DNA from: Mucilaginibacter sp.
GTDB taxonomy: Bacteria > Bacteroidota > Bacteroidia > Sphingobacteriales > Sphingobacteriaceae
Assembly (NCBI RefSeq): GCF_028288225.1
Contig: NZ_JAQBOC010000061.1
Span: 35,324 to 99,323, forward strand
DNA length: 64,000 bases
Direction: 5' to 3'
Under the pieces are notes generated by a model. It had not been told where the DNA came from. It worked only from the letters and a program-made list of their open reading frames with translations, and made no database searches. The position numbers and the translations under genes are program-made. Positions 17,601 through 26,109 of the stretch are shown here, piece by piece. Positions within the stretch are counted from its first letter, which is position 1. The number at the start of each line of letters is the position of its first letter.

Positions 17601-20206
17601 AACCCATGATCCTGGCGCTTAAGGCAAATGTCAACCAGATCGCTGAAACGTACCGGAAAGCCTATCCCAATGCCCGTATCCTAGCGCCCGGAGAAAACGA
17701 TTTTACGCCCGACAAGCGCCTGCGCCTTTTCCACGAGATCAAAAACAATAACTGGGACTGTATCATCCTGACGCATGACCAGTTTGGCAAGATCCCGCAG
17801 TCCCCGGAGATCCAGCGGCGCATTTTCCAAACCGAGCTGGATCATACCGAACGTGACCTGGACACGCTGCAGGACGAAGGCGGCGATATTTCGCGCCGTA
17901 TGCTCAAGGGGCTGGAAGTCCGCAAAAAGAATTTAACAGCTAAGCTCAAAACGCTCCAGCATGAGATCGAGGGCAAAAAGGACAAGGGCATCGACTTTAA
18001 GGAGATGGCCATCGACCACCTCTTCGTGGACGAATCCCATAAGTTCAAAAACCTGACGTTCACCACCCGGCACGACCGGGTGGCGGGCCTGGGCAATACC
18101 GAAGGCAGCCAGAAGGCGCTTAATATGCTTTTCGCGGTGCGCACACTGCAGGAAAAGTTTGACGCCGATCTCTGTGTGACTTTTCTGAGCGGCACGCCGA
18201 TCTCCAACAGCCTGACCGAAATGTACCTGATCTTTAAATACCTGCGGCCAAAGGAAATGGAACGGCAGCGCATTGAGAACTTTGACGGCTGGGCGGCAGT
18301 TTTCGCCAAAAAGACGACCGACTTCGAGTTCTCAGTTACCAATGAAATTATCGCCAAGGAACGCTTCCGGCATTTTATCAAAGTACCCGAACTGGCGCTG
18401 TTCTATAACGAGATCACCGATTACAAAACTGCTAAACATATCTCCCTGGATAAACCGGCGCTGGACGAACGGCTGGTCAATATTCCGCCGACCCCCGAGC
18501 AGGCTGATTTTATCAAACGGCTGATGCAATTCGCCAAAACCGGCGATGCGACCCTGATCGGGCGTCCCCCTTTGAGCGATGACGAGGATAAAGGCCGGAT
18601 GCTGATCGCCACCAATTACGCGAAAAAGATGGCGGCGGATCTACGGCTCATTGACCCGGTTAAATACGAGGATCACCCGGACTTTAAGGTGAATGTCTGC
18701 GCCAGGAAACTGGCCGAATTATACCGGGGCAGTCAAAAGGAACGCGGCACCCAGATCGTGTTTTGCGATATCGGTACGCCCAAGCCCGATGCCTTTAATA
18801 TCTATGATGCCTTGAAGCAAAAGCTGGTCCGGGATATGGCGATCCCGGCAGGTCACATCACTTTTATCCACGACTGGACGGATAAGCAGAAACCCGACCT
18901 GTTCAAAAAGATGAACCGCGGCGATATCCGCATACTCATCGGCAGTACCGAAAAAGCCGGTACCGGCCTGAACGTGCAGGAACGGGTGATCGCCATGCAC
19001 CACCTCGACATCCCCTGGAAACCCAGCGAGCTGGAACAGCGCAATGGGCGCGGCGCGAGGCAGGGCAATAAACTGGCCAAATCAGGTTACGATAACAAAG
19101 TGCAGAACTTTATCTACGCCGTAGAGCAATCCCTTGACAACTATAAGTTTAACCTGCTCAAAAACAAACAGACCTTTATCTCGCAGATGAAGAACTGCGA
19201 GCTCAACGTGCGCACCATCGATGAGGGTTCCATGGATGAAAAGAGCGGCATGAATTTCTCGGAATACATCGCTATTCTCTCGGGAGATACGACCCTGCTG
19301 GAAAAGACCAAGCTGGAGAAAAGGATCGCGGTCACCGAAAGCCTGAAAACGGCTCACTTCCGGGAGATCGTCCGTATCCGCTACCAACTGGAAAATCTGG
19401 AATGGGAAAAGGAGCGGAACATACAGATGCTGAAAGTGCTCGAAAATGACCAGGCAGTTTACCATAAGCAGCTGAAACTGGAAAAGGACGGCTCGAAAGC
19501 CAACCCCATCCGCCTGAAAGAACTGGAAAGTGCTGACAGCAAAGCCATCGGAAACTACCTGATCCGGCTTTACCGGACGTGGAAGCCCAAAAGCGCGGCT
19601 GATAATCCAAAGGAACTAGGTAGCCTCTACGGTTTTAAACTGTACATCCGGAACGAACAGGAACTGACCAATCTTGATGGCAAGCCACTGACCAGGGAGT
19701 ACAATACCCTGTTTGCTGAGCGGCCGGGCAGCAGTGTCCGCTATACCTTCAGCTCAGGCACGCCCAATACGGATAATCCCAAGCTGGCGGCCCGCTATTT
19801 CCTGAACGCCATTGACAAGGTGGACGGCCTGGTGGAAAAGCAGGGAAGGGAGCTCCGGGAAATGGAAGAACAGCTGCCCCAATTGCAAAGCCTGCTGGGC
19901 AAACCTTTTGAAAAAGAAACCGAACTGCAGCAGATGAAAGGTGAATTATCCCGGCTGGAAAGGGAGATCGCGCAAAAGATCCTGGAAAAACAAGCGGCAC
20001 AAAACCAGCAGGAGGGATCCGAAGAAATGCTTGCAGATGAGAAAAAAAACGGGATCAACCAGGCGGAAGCAAAGGTTATTGCCATGCCCGGCCAGCAAAA
20101 ACAAAACGACCCCGAGAAATGGGTAACGCAGGCCGTAGTCAATGGGAGCGCGCTGCGCGGGGAGATATCGCTGCGTGGCAAAAAGACGAAAGGTTTAAAA
20201 TTATGA
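14606..20206 (+). CDS. Giant fused adenine methylase and SNF2-type helicase of the ICE
   Basis: Protein of 1866 residues, among the largest in the element. The N-terminal third is an N6-adenine methyltransferase-like fold: AGFGGLKAVL (40-49), EPSSGAGIFITEL (motif I) and SNIPFGSF (about 200, a variant of NPPY). The middle is linked by helical and variable parts; the C-terminal half is a superfamily 2 helicase: VGLGKTLT (about 975, P-loop), DESHKFKNL (about 1140), SGTPISNSL, and QRNGRGARQGN (motif VI, about 1480). Similar proteins occur in Bacteroidota elements and phages and are thought to protect incoming DNA from restriction, as DarB in phage P1. That role here is inference. The stop overlaps the next start (ATGA). 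Confidence 0.88.
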   Translation: MAYNQFQKLRDNITAIKIALAHRNGQTAHPEDQAALQAYAGFGGLKAVLFPAGEKQGWIDRNASRQDLRLYPSMMELHELLKDGLPEADYKAAVQSIRDSILTAYYTPAVVPQTLYAVLKENGIDPKHPYEPSSGAGIFITELIKAFPNTEQITAVEKDIVTGMVLRALAATLPAPVNVQVKGLEETADTENGQHDLIVSNIPFGSFQVYDPAFPDKDISGKIHNYFFAKGLDKLADGGIMAFITTDAFLNNPSNRAAREYLFHHADFISLTVMPDNLMKDTGNTEAPSHLLVVQKNSSKTELNADEEMLLETAHKANEFGRYHVNEFIDTERERIIAADTIRAGKNQYGQAHEVTWQQGDIAAVTGVLRENLRDGLQAHFRPEAFKLAQSPLNEAQKAAQKPLLNYLPMPENTAAQVSVQLGLFDSAPAENGNRAMDYIKESDENTVQKISARLIGTIRTKDNPEHESVVLLTARYQGGKQFGYKLVANVEGIVVPFHWLNGNLLSQELPRLVAALQKYNHDFYVEGDQSLKGFFNFGQNAEIYYRALNAFHQEGSLVSLNGQTGTIHRINDTRSQAVFQPLADQKDALFYERYITVRDHYLALYATEAAAQTEYPAFRRELEEAYNQFVQQYGELNRPANRRLVLADEKEGFKLLSSIEVKNGNDFQPADILTAPVFRNREDFKTDDPVSALARCLNEKGAVDLSFIGAVTGLSADEVTISLQSHICLNPQTREWETVDQYLSGNVVQKLEIAQQRAEQNPQDAHLQHSLQAISRVQPEPIPFELLDFNLGERWFPLAYYERFASDFFELPVHIAYLHSGDNFKVSTKGSNLKISREFAITPKESSRRTYGYTLLEHAMENTSPYFSYEVSLGSGKTKRYPDNEAIQLAHQKIESIRSGFVGWLQELPAEEKKYLEKLYNDTFNCYVLRAYQGDHLSFPGLDKKALGIEDLYSSQKNAAWRIVQNRGALIDHEVGLGKTLTMIVAAQEMKRLGIVHKPMILALKANVNQIAETYRKAYPNARILAPGENDFTPDKRLRLFHEIKNNNWDCIILTHDQFGKIPQSPEIQRRIFQTELDHTERDLDTLQDEGGDISRRMLKGLEVRKKNLTAKLKTLQHEIEGKKDKGIDFKEMAIDHLFVDESHKFKNLTFTTRHDRVAGLGNTEGSQKALNMLFAVRTLQEKFDADLCVTFLSGTPISNSLTEMYLIFKYLRPKEMERQRIENFDGWAAVFAKKTTDFEFSVTNEIIAKERFRHFIKVPELALFYNEITDYKTAKHISLDKPALDERLVNIPPTPEQADFIKRLMQFAKTGDATLIGRPPLSDDEDKGRMLIATNYAKKMAADLRLIDPVKYEDHPDFKVNVCARKLAELYRGSQKERGTQIVFCDIGTPKPDAFNIYDALKQKLVRDMAIPAGHITFIHDWTDKQKPDLFKKMNRGDIRILIGSTEKAGTGLNVQERVIAMHHLDIPWKPSELEQRNGRGARQGNKLAKSGYDNKVQNFIYAVEQSLDNYKFNLLKNKQTFISQMKNCELNVRTIDEGSMDEKSGMNFSEYIAILSGDTTLLEKTKLEKRIAVTESLKTAHFREIVRIRYQLENLEWEKERNIQMLKVLENDQAVYHKQLKLEKDGSKANPIRLKELESADSKAIGNYLIRLYRTWKPKSAADNPKELGSLYGFKLYIRNEQELTNLDGKPLTREYNTLFAERPGSSVRYTFSSGTPNTDNPKLAARYFLNAIDKVDGLVEKQGRELREMEEQLPQLQSLLGKPFEKETELQQMKGELSRLEREIAQKILEKQAAQNQQEGSEEMLADEKKNGINQAEAKVIAMPGQQKQNDPEKWVTQAVVNGSALRGEISLRGKKTKGLKL

Positions 20207-20397
20207 ATGCCCCGACCTTTCAACATATCCGTTGTCCGCTGCACCGTTACATTTTTTCGATCGCTGCTATCCGCCATCGGGTAGAACAGCACTATGAAGG
20301 CCGCATGCTCAATTTATTCGCCCGGCAAACGAAACGCGCGGCAGGTGACTCAGGAATGACCCCGACCCAACCAAATACAGCAAATATAAGACCATGA
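20203..20397 (+). CDS. 64-residue small protein, translationally coupled on both sides
   Basis: The ATG at 20203 overlaps the TGA of the helicase gene (ATGA), and its own TGA at 20395-20397 overlaps the next ATG at 20394 (also ATGA). That pair of couplings is strong evidence that it is translated. The product starts MNAPTFQHIRCPLHRYIFSI and is rich in His and Arg; no family recognised. It is a candidate for a previously unnoted small ICE protein. Confidence 0.7.
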   Translation: MNAPTFQHIRCPLHRYIFSIAAIRHRVEQHYEGRMLNLFARQTKRAAGDSGMTPTQPNTANIRP

Positions 20398-20714
20398 GCA
20401 ACAGTATATATCACATCAATAAAGGCATTAATAAGAGTATTGAGTTCCGGGGGCTTAAAGCGCAATATATCTGGTATTTCGGCGGCATGGTGATCGCGCT
20501 GATGATCTTTTTTGCCGTCCTGTACATCGCGGGAGCGGGAACAGTCATGTGTTTTGCGGTAATCGGCGGAAGCGGTGCTTACATGAGCATCAGACTCTTT
20601 GCCATGAGCAGGAAATACGGTGAATACGGCATGATGAAAGCCCTTGCTAAACGGCGTGTACCCCAGGTGCTGAAATCCTATAGCCGCAAATTATTTCGGT
20701 ATTTATCAAGATAA
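20394..20714 (+). CDS. traF: TraF (DUF4133) conjugation protein
   Basis: Protein of 106 residues with the DUF4133 pattern: YHINKGINKSIEFRGLKAQY, two membrane segments (about 28-65), then RKYGEYGMMKALAKRRVPQV. In Bacteroidota conjugation TraF is a small VirB3-like membrane protein that works with the TraG ATPase. It overlaps the previous small gene by ATGA and is followed 6 bases later by the duplicated-domain gene. Confidence 0.92.
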   Translation: MSNSIYHINKGINKSIEFRGLKAQYIWYFGGMVIALMIFFAVLYIAGAGTVMCFAVIGGSGAYMSIRLFAMSRKYGEYGMMKALAKRRVPQVLKSYSRKLFRYLSR

Positions 20715-20720
20715 GGAGGA

Positions 20721-21530
20721 ATGAAAATGAAAAAGCTAAGGCCAGTGCCGTTATTCACGATTGAGGGAACCAGCTTCCTGGTTGATATCGAAAAGCAGGT
20801 ATTACGGCAAACCAATGACCATGCCAATGAAATATCCTTTATCAACGATATGCAGGATCACGGCGCTTTTTACCGTTTGCTCTATGATCCGGATGAATTG
20901 CGGGCGGCGAAAGATCTTTTTGATCAGAACCGGGTAAAAGTTATCGATGTTCCCCAAATGACCGACCTCGACCGCGAGGGAATGGCAGCCAGGTATGGCC
21001 TGCCGCCGGAGCTGGTGATGGGTAAATCGGACTTCGAGCTTATCGTTGACCAGGAAGCATTGGACTTGCGCCTGAAAGGCGCACTGCCCAGGATCGATAT
21101 CGCCGGTGAGGGATTTATCATAGACCTCCGCCTGCAGGAACTGCGGCACGCCAAAAACTTTCACCCGGTCATCAGTTTAAAATCATTCGGCCTTAGCGGC
21201 GACGGCTCAAAGTATGAGGCTTTCTACCACCCGCTCCTAAAACAGGTGGTGAAGATCGACCCCAAACTGACGGAATTCCCGGGCAGCGTGGTCAGGATCC
21301 AGATACCCAACGGGACCGGCCTCGACCCGGTGGCCGCTGCCCGTCAGTATGGTATGGAGGAAAGGGAGCTGCTCCGCCGCTACCCGATCCAAAAAGAGCT
21401 GAAAGCAGCGGTCATCCCGCTCAGCGAAACCCATATTCCCGCGCTTATCCGGCGCAACCGCGAACAATTGCGGCGGGAGCACCAGGAAATAGTACGGCAA
21501 ATGAAGCCCAAAAACAGGCCACGCTTTTAA
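20721..21530 (+). CDS. ICE protein made of two copies of one module, unknown role
   Basis: Protein of 269 residues built from two related halves. Residues 9-105 carry LFTIEGTSFLVDIEKQVLRQ and MTDLDREGMAARYGLPPEL; residues 122-222 carry IDIAGEGFIIDLRLQELRH and GTGLDPVAAARQYGMEEREL in the same order. It is soluble, and the last 40 residues are basic. The position between TraF and TraG is usual for a conserved but unnamed ICE gene. Duplication may let it bind two partners. Confidence 0.7.
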   Translation: MKMKKLRPVPLFTIEGTSFLVDIEKQVLRQTNDHANEISFINDMQDHGAFYRLLYDPDELRAAKDLFDQNRVKVIDVPQMTDLDREGMAARYGLPPELVMGKSDFELIVDQEALDLRLKGALPRIDIAGEGFIIDLRLQELRHAKNFHPVISLKSFGLSGDGSKYEAFYHPLLKQVVKIDPKLTEFPGSVVRIQIPNGTGLDPVAAARQYGMEERELLRRYPIQKELKAAVIPLSETHIPALIRRNREQLRREHQEIVRQMKPKNRPRF

Positions 21531-21582
21531 AGCAGCCTCAGTTAGAGAGGGGCTTAAAAAAAACAGAGAAGAATAAACGGAG

Positions 21583-24036
21583 ATGGAAAAAGAGTTGAAG
21601 GATATATTACCGATTATGGGCGTGGAGCATGACTGCATCCTGTCCACGCAAGGGGAATTTACCGTGGTGTTCAAAGCCACGCTGCCGGAAGTGTTTACGC
21701 TATCGGACGAGGATTACGAAAACCTGCACCAGGCCTGGCTGAAAGCGGTTAAAGTGCTGCCCAAAAACAGCGTGCTGCACAAGCAGGACTGGTTCGTCCG
21801 GCGCAACTACCAGGCCGCTGAACAAAAAAAGCAGCGCAGCTTTTTAAACGAAAGCAGTGCGCGCTATTTCAGCGGCAGGCCGTATCTGCAGCATGACTGC
21901 TATATCCTGCTGACGAAAAGACCGGCAGGCCGGAAACCGGGCAATTCCGTTTTTTCCAACCTGCTCCGGCCGTCCCTCGTTCCCAGCGAGACACTGAAGC
22001 CGCAGGCTTTGAGAGAATTCCTGGACCTGGCCGGGCAGTTTAAACGCCTGCTGGAAGACGGCCGCCTGGTCAAACTGACCCAGCTGAAAGCGGCTGACCT
22101 GCAAAGCCTGCCCCGAAAAACCGGACTGATCGAGCGGTATTGCTGCCTGCCGGAACAGGATGAGCAGCAGGTATACAAAGACATTCAATTTCAGGATACT
22201 ATCCGCATCGGGGACCAGCAGCTGGCGATCTATACCTTAGGCGATGCGGAAGACCTGCCCGGTCTTTGCGGTTCGCGGATCACCTATGATGCTTATTCTA
22301 CGGATAAAACCAAATTCCCGGTCAGCTTCGCCGCCGGCCTGGGATTACTGCTGCCCTGCAACCATATCTATAACCAGTTCATCCTGGTCGGCGACGCACA
22401 GGATACGCTCCGGCAACTGGAGAAAAAGCGCCTGCGGCTGCAATCCCTGTCCGCTTATTCCCGTGAAAATGCAATTTCCCTGGAGGCGACCAACGACTTT
22501 TTAAACGAGGCGATCAGCCAGCAAAGGCTCCCGGTCAAGGCGCATTTCAACGTGATGGTCTGGTCGGACAACCCGGAAGAGCTGAAGGACATGAAAAACC
22601 AGGTCGCCTCGGCACTGGCCGGGATGGATGCCGCTGCCAAACCCGAAACGGCGGGTGCCGCGCAGATCTGGTGGGCGGGCATCCCCGGCAACGCGGCGGA
22701 TTTCCCGGTCAATGACACCTTTGATACCTTCGCGGAACAGGCCTGCTGTTTCCTGAACCTGGAAAGTAACTATAAGAGCGCGGCACCGGATGAGGGCATC
22801 CGTTTTTGTGACCGTTCCGGCAGGCCGGTGTTTGTGGACCTGTTTGACGGGCCGCGCAGGGAAGGCATTTCTTCCAATATGGGGGTGCTTTGTTGCGGGA
22901 CCTCCGGTGGCGGTAAATCGATGACCGTCAATCATATCCTCCGTTCCCTGTATGACCAGGGGGCGCATTGCGTAACGGTAGACATCGGCGGCAGCTACCT
23001 GGGTTTGTGCGAGCTGGTTGGCGGCTATTATTTCACCTATACGGAAGAAAACCCTATCCGTTTTAACCCTTTTTATATCAAAGCCGGGGAAATCCCGGAT
23101 ACGGAAAAAAAGGAAAGCCTGAAAGCCTTGCTGGTCGCCTTGTGGAAGCAGGAAAACGAAGGGTTTAACCGCTCGGAATACGTCGCGCTGTCCAATGCGC
23201 TGCAGGGATTTTACCGGTACCTGGAAAAGGACAAGAGCCTGTTTCCCTGCTTCAATACTTTTTACGAGTACCTCGAAACGCATTATGTGGACGTATTGAA
23301 GGGGCAGCGGGTAAAGGACCGCGATTTCGACGTCGATAATTTTTTATACGTGCTCAGGCCCTATTACGAAGGCGGGGAGTTCGATTACCTGCTCAACGGC
23401 AAAGAGAACCTGGACCTGTTAGACCAACCCTTTATTGTCATAGAGCTGGACAACATCAAAGACCACCCGATCCTGTTCCCGGTGGTAACGCTCATTATCA
23501 TGGAGCTGTTCATCAGCAAGATGCGCAAGCTGAAAGGCGTAAGAAAAGTTTTGACCATTGACGAAGCCTGGAAAGCCATTGCCAAATCCGGTATGGCGGA
23601 ATTCCTGAAATATGCCTTTAAGACGATCCGCAAGTTTAACGGCATTCCCATTGTCATCACCCAGGAACTGGAAGACCTGGTCTCATCGCCGATCATCAAG
23701 GACGCCATCATCAATAACGCCGATATCAAAATATTGATGGACATGCGGAAATTCCAGGGCAGGATCGAAAAGCTGCAGGATGTACTGGGGCTGCCGGAAA
23801 AAGGCAAGACCATATTACTATCGGTCAACAAGGATAACCACGAGATCTTCATTGACATCGGGGGACAACAGCTGAAAGTATATAAAAATGAGCTGTGCCC
23901 GGAAGAATATTATGCCTACACCACGGAAGGAACCGAAAGGGTGAAAGTCATGGAACTGGCCGCCAGGCACGGCAGCGTTCAAAAGGGCATTGAAGCCATG
24001 GTAAAGGAAATGCAGCAACCCAAATTATTAGCGTGA
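21583..24036 (+). CDS. traG: TraG, VirB4-like conjugation ATPase
   Basis: Protein of 817 residues. P-loop GTSGGGKSM (about 438-446), Walker B VLTIDEAW (about 656), VITQELEDLV and DMRKFQGRIEKLQDVLGLPE fit the TraG/VirB4 family that powers pilus and channel assembly. The N-terminal 200 residues are the usual beta-rich partner-binding part. Length and order match Bacteroidota TraG. The stop TGA sits just before the TraI start, so translation is probably coupled. Confidence 0.95.
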   Translation: MEKELKDILPIMGVEHDCILSTQGEFTVVFKATLPEVFTLSDEDYENLHQAWLKAVKVLPKNSVLHKQDWFVRRNYQAAEQKKQRSFLNESSARYFSGRPYLQHDCYILLTKRPAGRKPGNSVFSNLLRPSLVPSETLKPQALREFLDLAGQFKRLLEDGRLVKLTQLKAADLQSLPRKTGLIERYCCLPEQDEQQVYKDIQFQDTIRIGDQQLAIYTLGDAEDLPGLCGSRITYDAYSTDKTKFPVSFAAGLGLLLPCNHIYNQFILVGDAQDTLRQLEKKRLRLQSLSAYSRENAISLEATNDFLNEAISQQRLPVKAHFNVMVWSDNPEELKDMKNQVASALAGMDAAAKPETAGAAQIWWAGIPGNAADFPVNDTFDTFAEQACCFLNLESNYKSAAPDEGIRFCDRSGRPVFVDLFDGPRREGISSNMGVLCCGTSGGGKSMTVNHILRSLYDQGAHCVTVDIGGSYLGLCELVGGYYFTYTEENPIRFNPFYIKAGEIPDTEKKESLKALLVALWKQENEGFNRSEYVALSNALQGFYRYLEKDKSLFPCFNTFYEYLETHYVDVLKGQRVKDRDFDVDNFLYVLRPYYEGGEFDYLLNGKENLDLLDQPFIVIELDNIKDHPILFPVVTLIIMELFISKMRKLKGVRKVLTIDEAWKAIAKSGMAEFLKYAFKTIRKFNGIPIVITQELEDLVSSPIIKDAIINNADIKILMDMRKFQGRIEKLQDVLGLPEKGKTILLSVNKDNHEIFIDIGGQQLKVYKNELCPEEYYAYTTEGTERVKVMELAARHGSVQKGIEAMVKEMQQPKLLA

Positions 24037-24038
24037 TC

Positions 24039-24719
24039 ATGAAAAAAATAATATTTACTATCGGCGTTATGGTGGCGCTCACAATCGCCCGGCCCGAAAG
24101 ATCACAGGCCCAGGTCCCCATCGTGGGCTTGTTCACCTCAGCGCTCAAAAAGATCATCACGGCTATCGACCTGAAGGTACAACGACTGCAAAACCAGACG
24201 ATTGCGCTGCAAAATGCGGAACAACAACTGGAAAACAACATGTCGCTGGGTAGGCTGAACGATATCTCCGGCTGGCTGAACAAGGAAAAGAATTTATACC
24301 AGGGGTATTACCAGGAACTGGCGCAGGTCAAAACCATTATTGCAGATTATGACGTGGTAAAACGGATCATCAGCCAGCAAAAGCAATTGCTCAGCGAGTA
24401 CCAAAGCGCCAATGCGCTTTTTCACCGGGACAAGCATTTTTCAGCCGGAGAAATCAGCTACATGGGGAATATCTATGCCGGTATCCTGCAGGAAAGCCTG
24501 CGTAACCTGGACGAGGTGCTCTTAGCGGTCAACTCCTTCATCACCCAGATGGATGACGCGGGGAGGCTGCAAAGGATACATCAGGCCTCCAGTGGCATGC
24601 AGGCCAATTTGGACCACCTCCGGCAGTTCAACCAGCAGAACGTGATGCTCAGCCTGGCCCGTGTTAGGGACGAACAGGACAGGTTAGCAGTAAAACAGCT
24701 TTATGGCATTACCCCCTAA
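24039..24719 (+). CDS. traI: TraI-like secreted conjugation protein, first of three paralogs
   Basis: About 226 residues, start taken at ATG 24039, 3 bases after the traG stop; a GTG at 24033 is an alternative. A signal peptide (MKKIIFTIGVMVALTIARPERSQAQ begins it; 25 residues) precedes a helical region with KVQRLQNQTIALQNAEQQLE, and the protein ends KQLYGITP. This matches the TraI family of Bacteroidota, a periplasmic VirB5-like channel factor. The next two genes are its homologs (NLDEVLLAV here, DLDELTLVL and NLDDLTMVV there). Confidence 0.8.
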   Translation: MKKIIFTIGVMVALTIARPERSQAQVPIVGLFTSALKKIITAIDLKVQRLQNQTIALQNAEQQLENNMSLGRLNDISGWLNKEKNLYQGYYQELAQVKTIIADYDVVKRIISQQKQLLSEYQSANALFHRDKHFSAGEISYMGNIYAGILQESLRNLDEVLLAVNSFITQMDDAGRLQRIHQASSGMQANLDHLRQFNQQNVMLSLARVRDEQDRLAVKQLYGITP

Positions 24720-24776
24720 GCCCCTGAAGGGGGATAAAAGCAGCAGCATCAGCATATAAACAAAAAATAGAGTTTT

Positions 24777-25430
24777 ATGAAACGGATAAAAAAGACCGGG
24801 TTATTTTTTCTTTTCACCAGCCTTACCTTAATGCAGGTGAAAGCACAGTTCTTAGGCGGCTTTTTCAGCCAGCAATCCCAAAAAGAGCAGTTAATGGCAG
24901 TGCAGATCGCTGACCTGGAGATCTGCCTGCAGGCCATCAAAGGCGGCTACCGCATTGCTGAAAACGGGTTAAGTACGGCACATGAGCTCAAAAACGGCAC
25001 CTTCGGTTTACATACCGCCTATTTTAATTCCCTTTGGCAGGTCAAACCGGTGGTACAAAACAATCTCCAAGGTAAGGCCATCGCCGGTTTGCAACAGCAA
25101 ATTATCCATGTGTTTTCCGGTGAGATCAGCTGGCAGCAACAGCAAAAACTATTGCAGCCTAACGAGCTGGCCTATCTGCAAAATGTTTATGACAATATCA
25201 TAGCAGCATGCAAAAAGGACCTGGACGAATTGACGCTGGTACTGACACCCGGCAAGTTGCAGCTGACCGACCAGCAAAGGCTGGAACGGTTGGATCATTT
25301 GTATAATGCTATGAAGGATAAGTACGCCTTTACCGGGTATTTCACTGCGAAATGCCGGAAGCTGGCTACCGGCCGGTTACAGGCCCAAAGAGAAAAGCAA
25401 CAGCTTAAAAAATTATACGGGATCAATTGA
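24777..25430 (+). CDS. TraI-like paralog 2, secreted, unknown exact role
   Basis: Protein of 217 residues with an N-terminal signal peptide (about 1-22, ending VKAQ). The C-terminal half has DLDELTLVLTPGKLQLTDQQ, RLERLDHLY and a final KKLYGIN, matching the third gene and the TraI gene before it. Annotation pipelines may call such proteins tellurite TerB family; I see no TerB evidence. The run of three related genes suggests the periplasmic TraI-like part of the channel is built from several paralogs. The gene is 46 bases before the next signal of coding and follows a poly-C/poly-G intergenic hairpin (CCCCCTAAGCCCCTGAAGGG near 24710). Confidence 0.6.
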   Translation: MKRIKKTGLFFLFTSLTLMQVKAQFLGGFFSQQSQKEQLMAVQIADLEICLQAIKGGYRIAENGLSTAHELKNGTFGLHTAYFNSLWQVKPVVQNNLQGKAIAGLQQQIIHVFSGEISWQQQQKLLQPNELAYLQNVYDNIIAACKKDLDELTLVLTPGKLQLTDQQRLERLDHLYNAMKDKYAFTGYFTAKCRKLATGRLQAQREKQQLKKLYGIN

Positions 25431-25461
25431 GATAAAAACAGAAAGGGTCAAGGTAAAAAAT

Positions 25462-26106
25462 ATGAAAAGCGTGTTTAAAATGGGATTTGTCTTACTGGTG
25501 ACGGTATGTTTTTCTTCAGAGATAAGTCGGGCGCAGTCCGTTGCCCAATGCCTCGAGCAGCTCAGCCTGGACTACCGGAAGCTTGCCGGGCTGAAAAGCA
25601 TTTTACAGCAAATGTACAAAGGTTATGAGGTGCTCAATAAAAGCTATAACGCCGTAAAGGCTGTATCACAGGGAAACTTCAGCTTGCACGAAGCATTTCT
25701 CGACGGCCTGATGCTTGTCAGCCCTGCTGTCCGGAAGTACCCCAGGATAGCGGACATCATTAATGATCAGGCTGCGCTAGTCGGTGAATATAAAGCCGCC
25801 TGCACGACTTTCCGGCGCGATCCGCATTTTGACCCGGACGAGACCGGCTACATGATGGCTGTTTATGATCACCTGGTCAGCGCCAGCCTGAAAAACCTGG
25901 ATGATCTGACCATGGTGGTGACGGACAGCCAACTGCGGATGAGTGATGCGGAGCGGCTGACAGCGATTGACCGGATCTATACAGACAGCCATAGCCAGCT
26001 GAGTTTTTTAAGAAGATTTAACGATCAGGCGTATAAAACCGCCTTGCAAAGATCAAGGGATGTAAACGACCGCCGGACACTCAAAAAGCTGTATGGCATA
26101 AACTAA
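25462..26106 (+). CDS. TraI-like paralog 3, secreted, unknown exact role
   Basis: Protein of 214 residues with a signal peptide (about 1-25, ending RAQS). The C-terminal part carries NLDDLTMVVTDSQLRMSD, LTAIDRIYTDS and KKLYGIN, homologous to the preceding gene and to TraI. It stops 3 bases before the traJ start. The three tandem paralogs share order of motifs but have diverged in the N-terminal halves, so they probably have different partners. Confidence 0.6.
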   Translation: MKSVFKMGFVLLVTVCFSSEISRAQSVAQCLEQLSLDYRKLAGLKSILQQMYKGYEVLNKSYNAVKAVSQGNFSLHEAFLDGLMLVSPAVRKYPRIADIINDQAALVGEYKAACTTFRRDPHFDPDETGYMMAVYDHLVSASLKNLDDLTMVVTDSQLRMSDAERLTAIDRIYTDSHSQLSFLRRFNDQAYKTALQRSRDVNDRRTLKKLYGIN

Positions 26107-26109
26107 CGG

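Noticed and set aside
22501..23283. 260-codon minus-strand frame in traG
   Set aside because: It is antisense to the ATPase; such long shadows are common in GC-rich coding DNA.
24777..26106. Tellurite resistance TerB family genes
   Set aside because: No TerB motif; sequence and position match TraI-like conjugation proteins.
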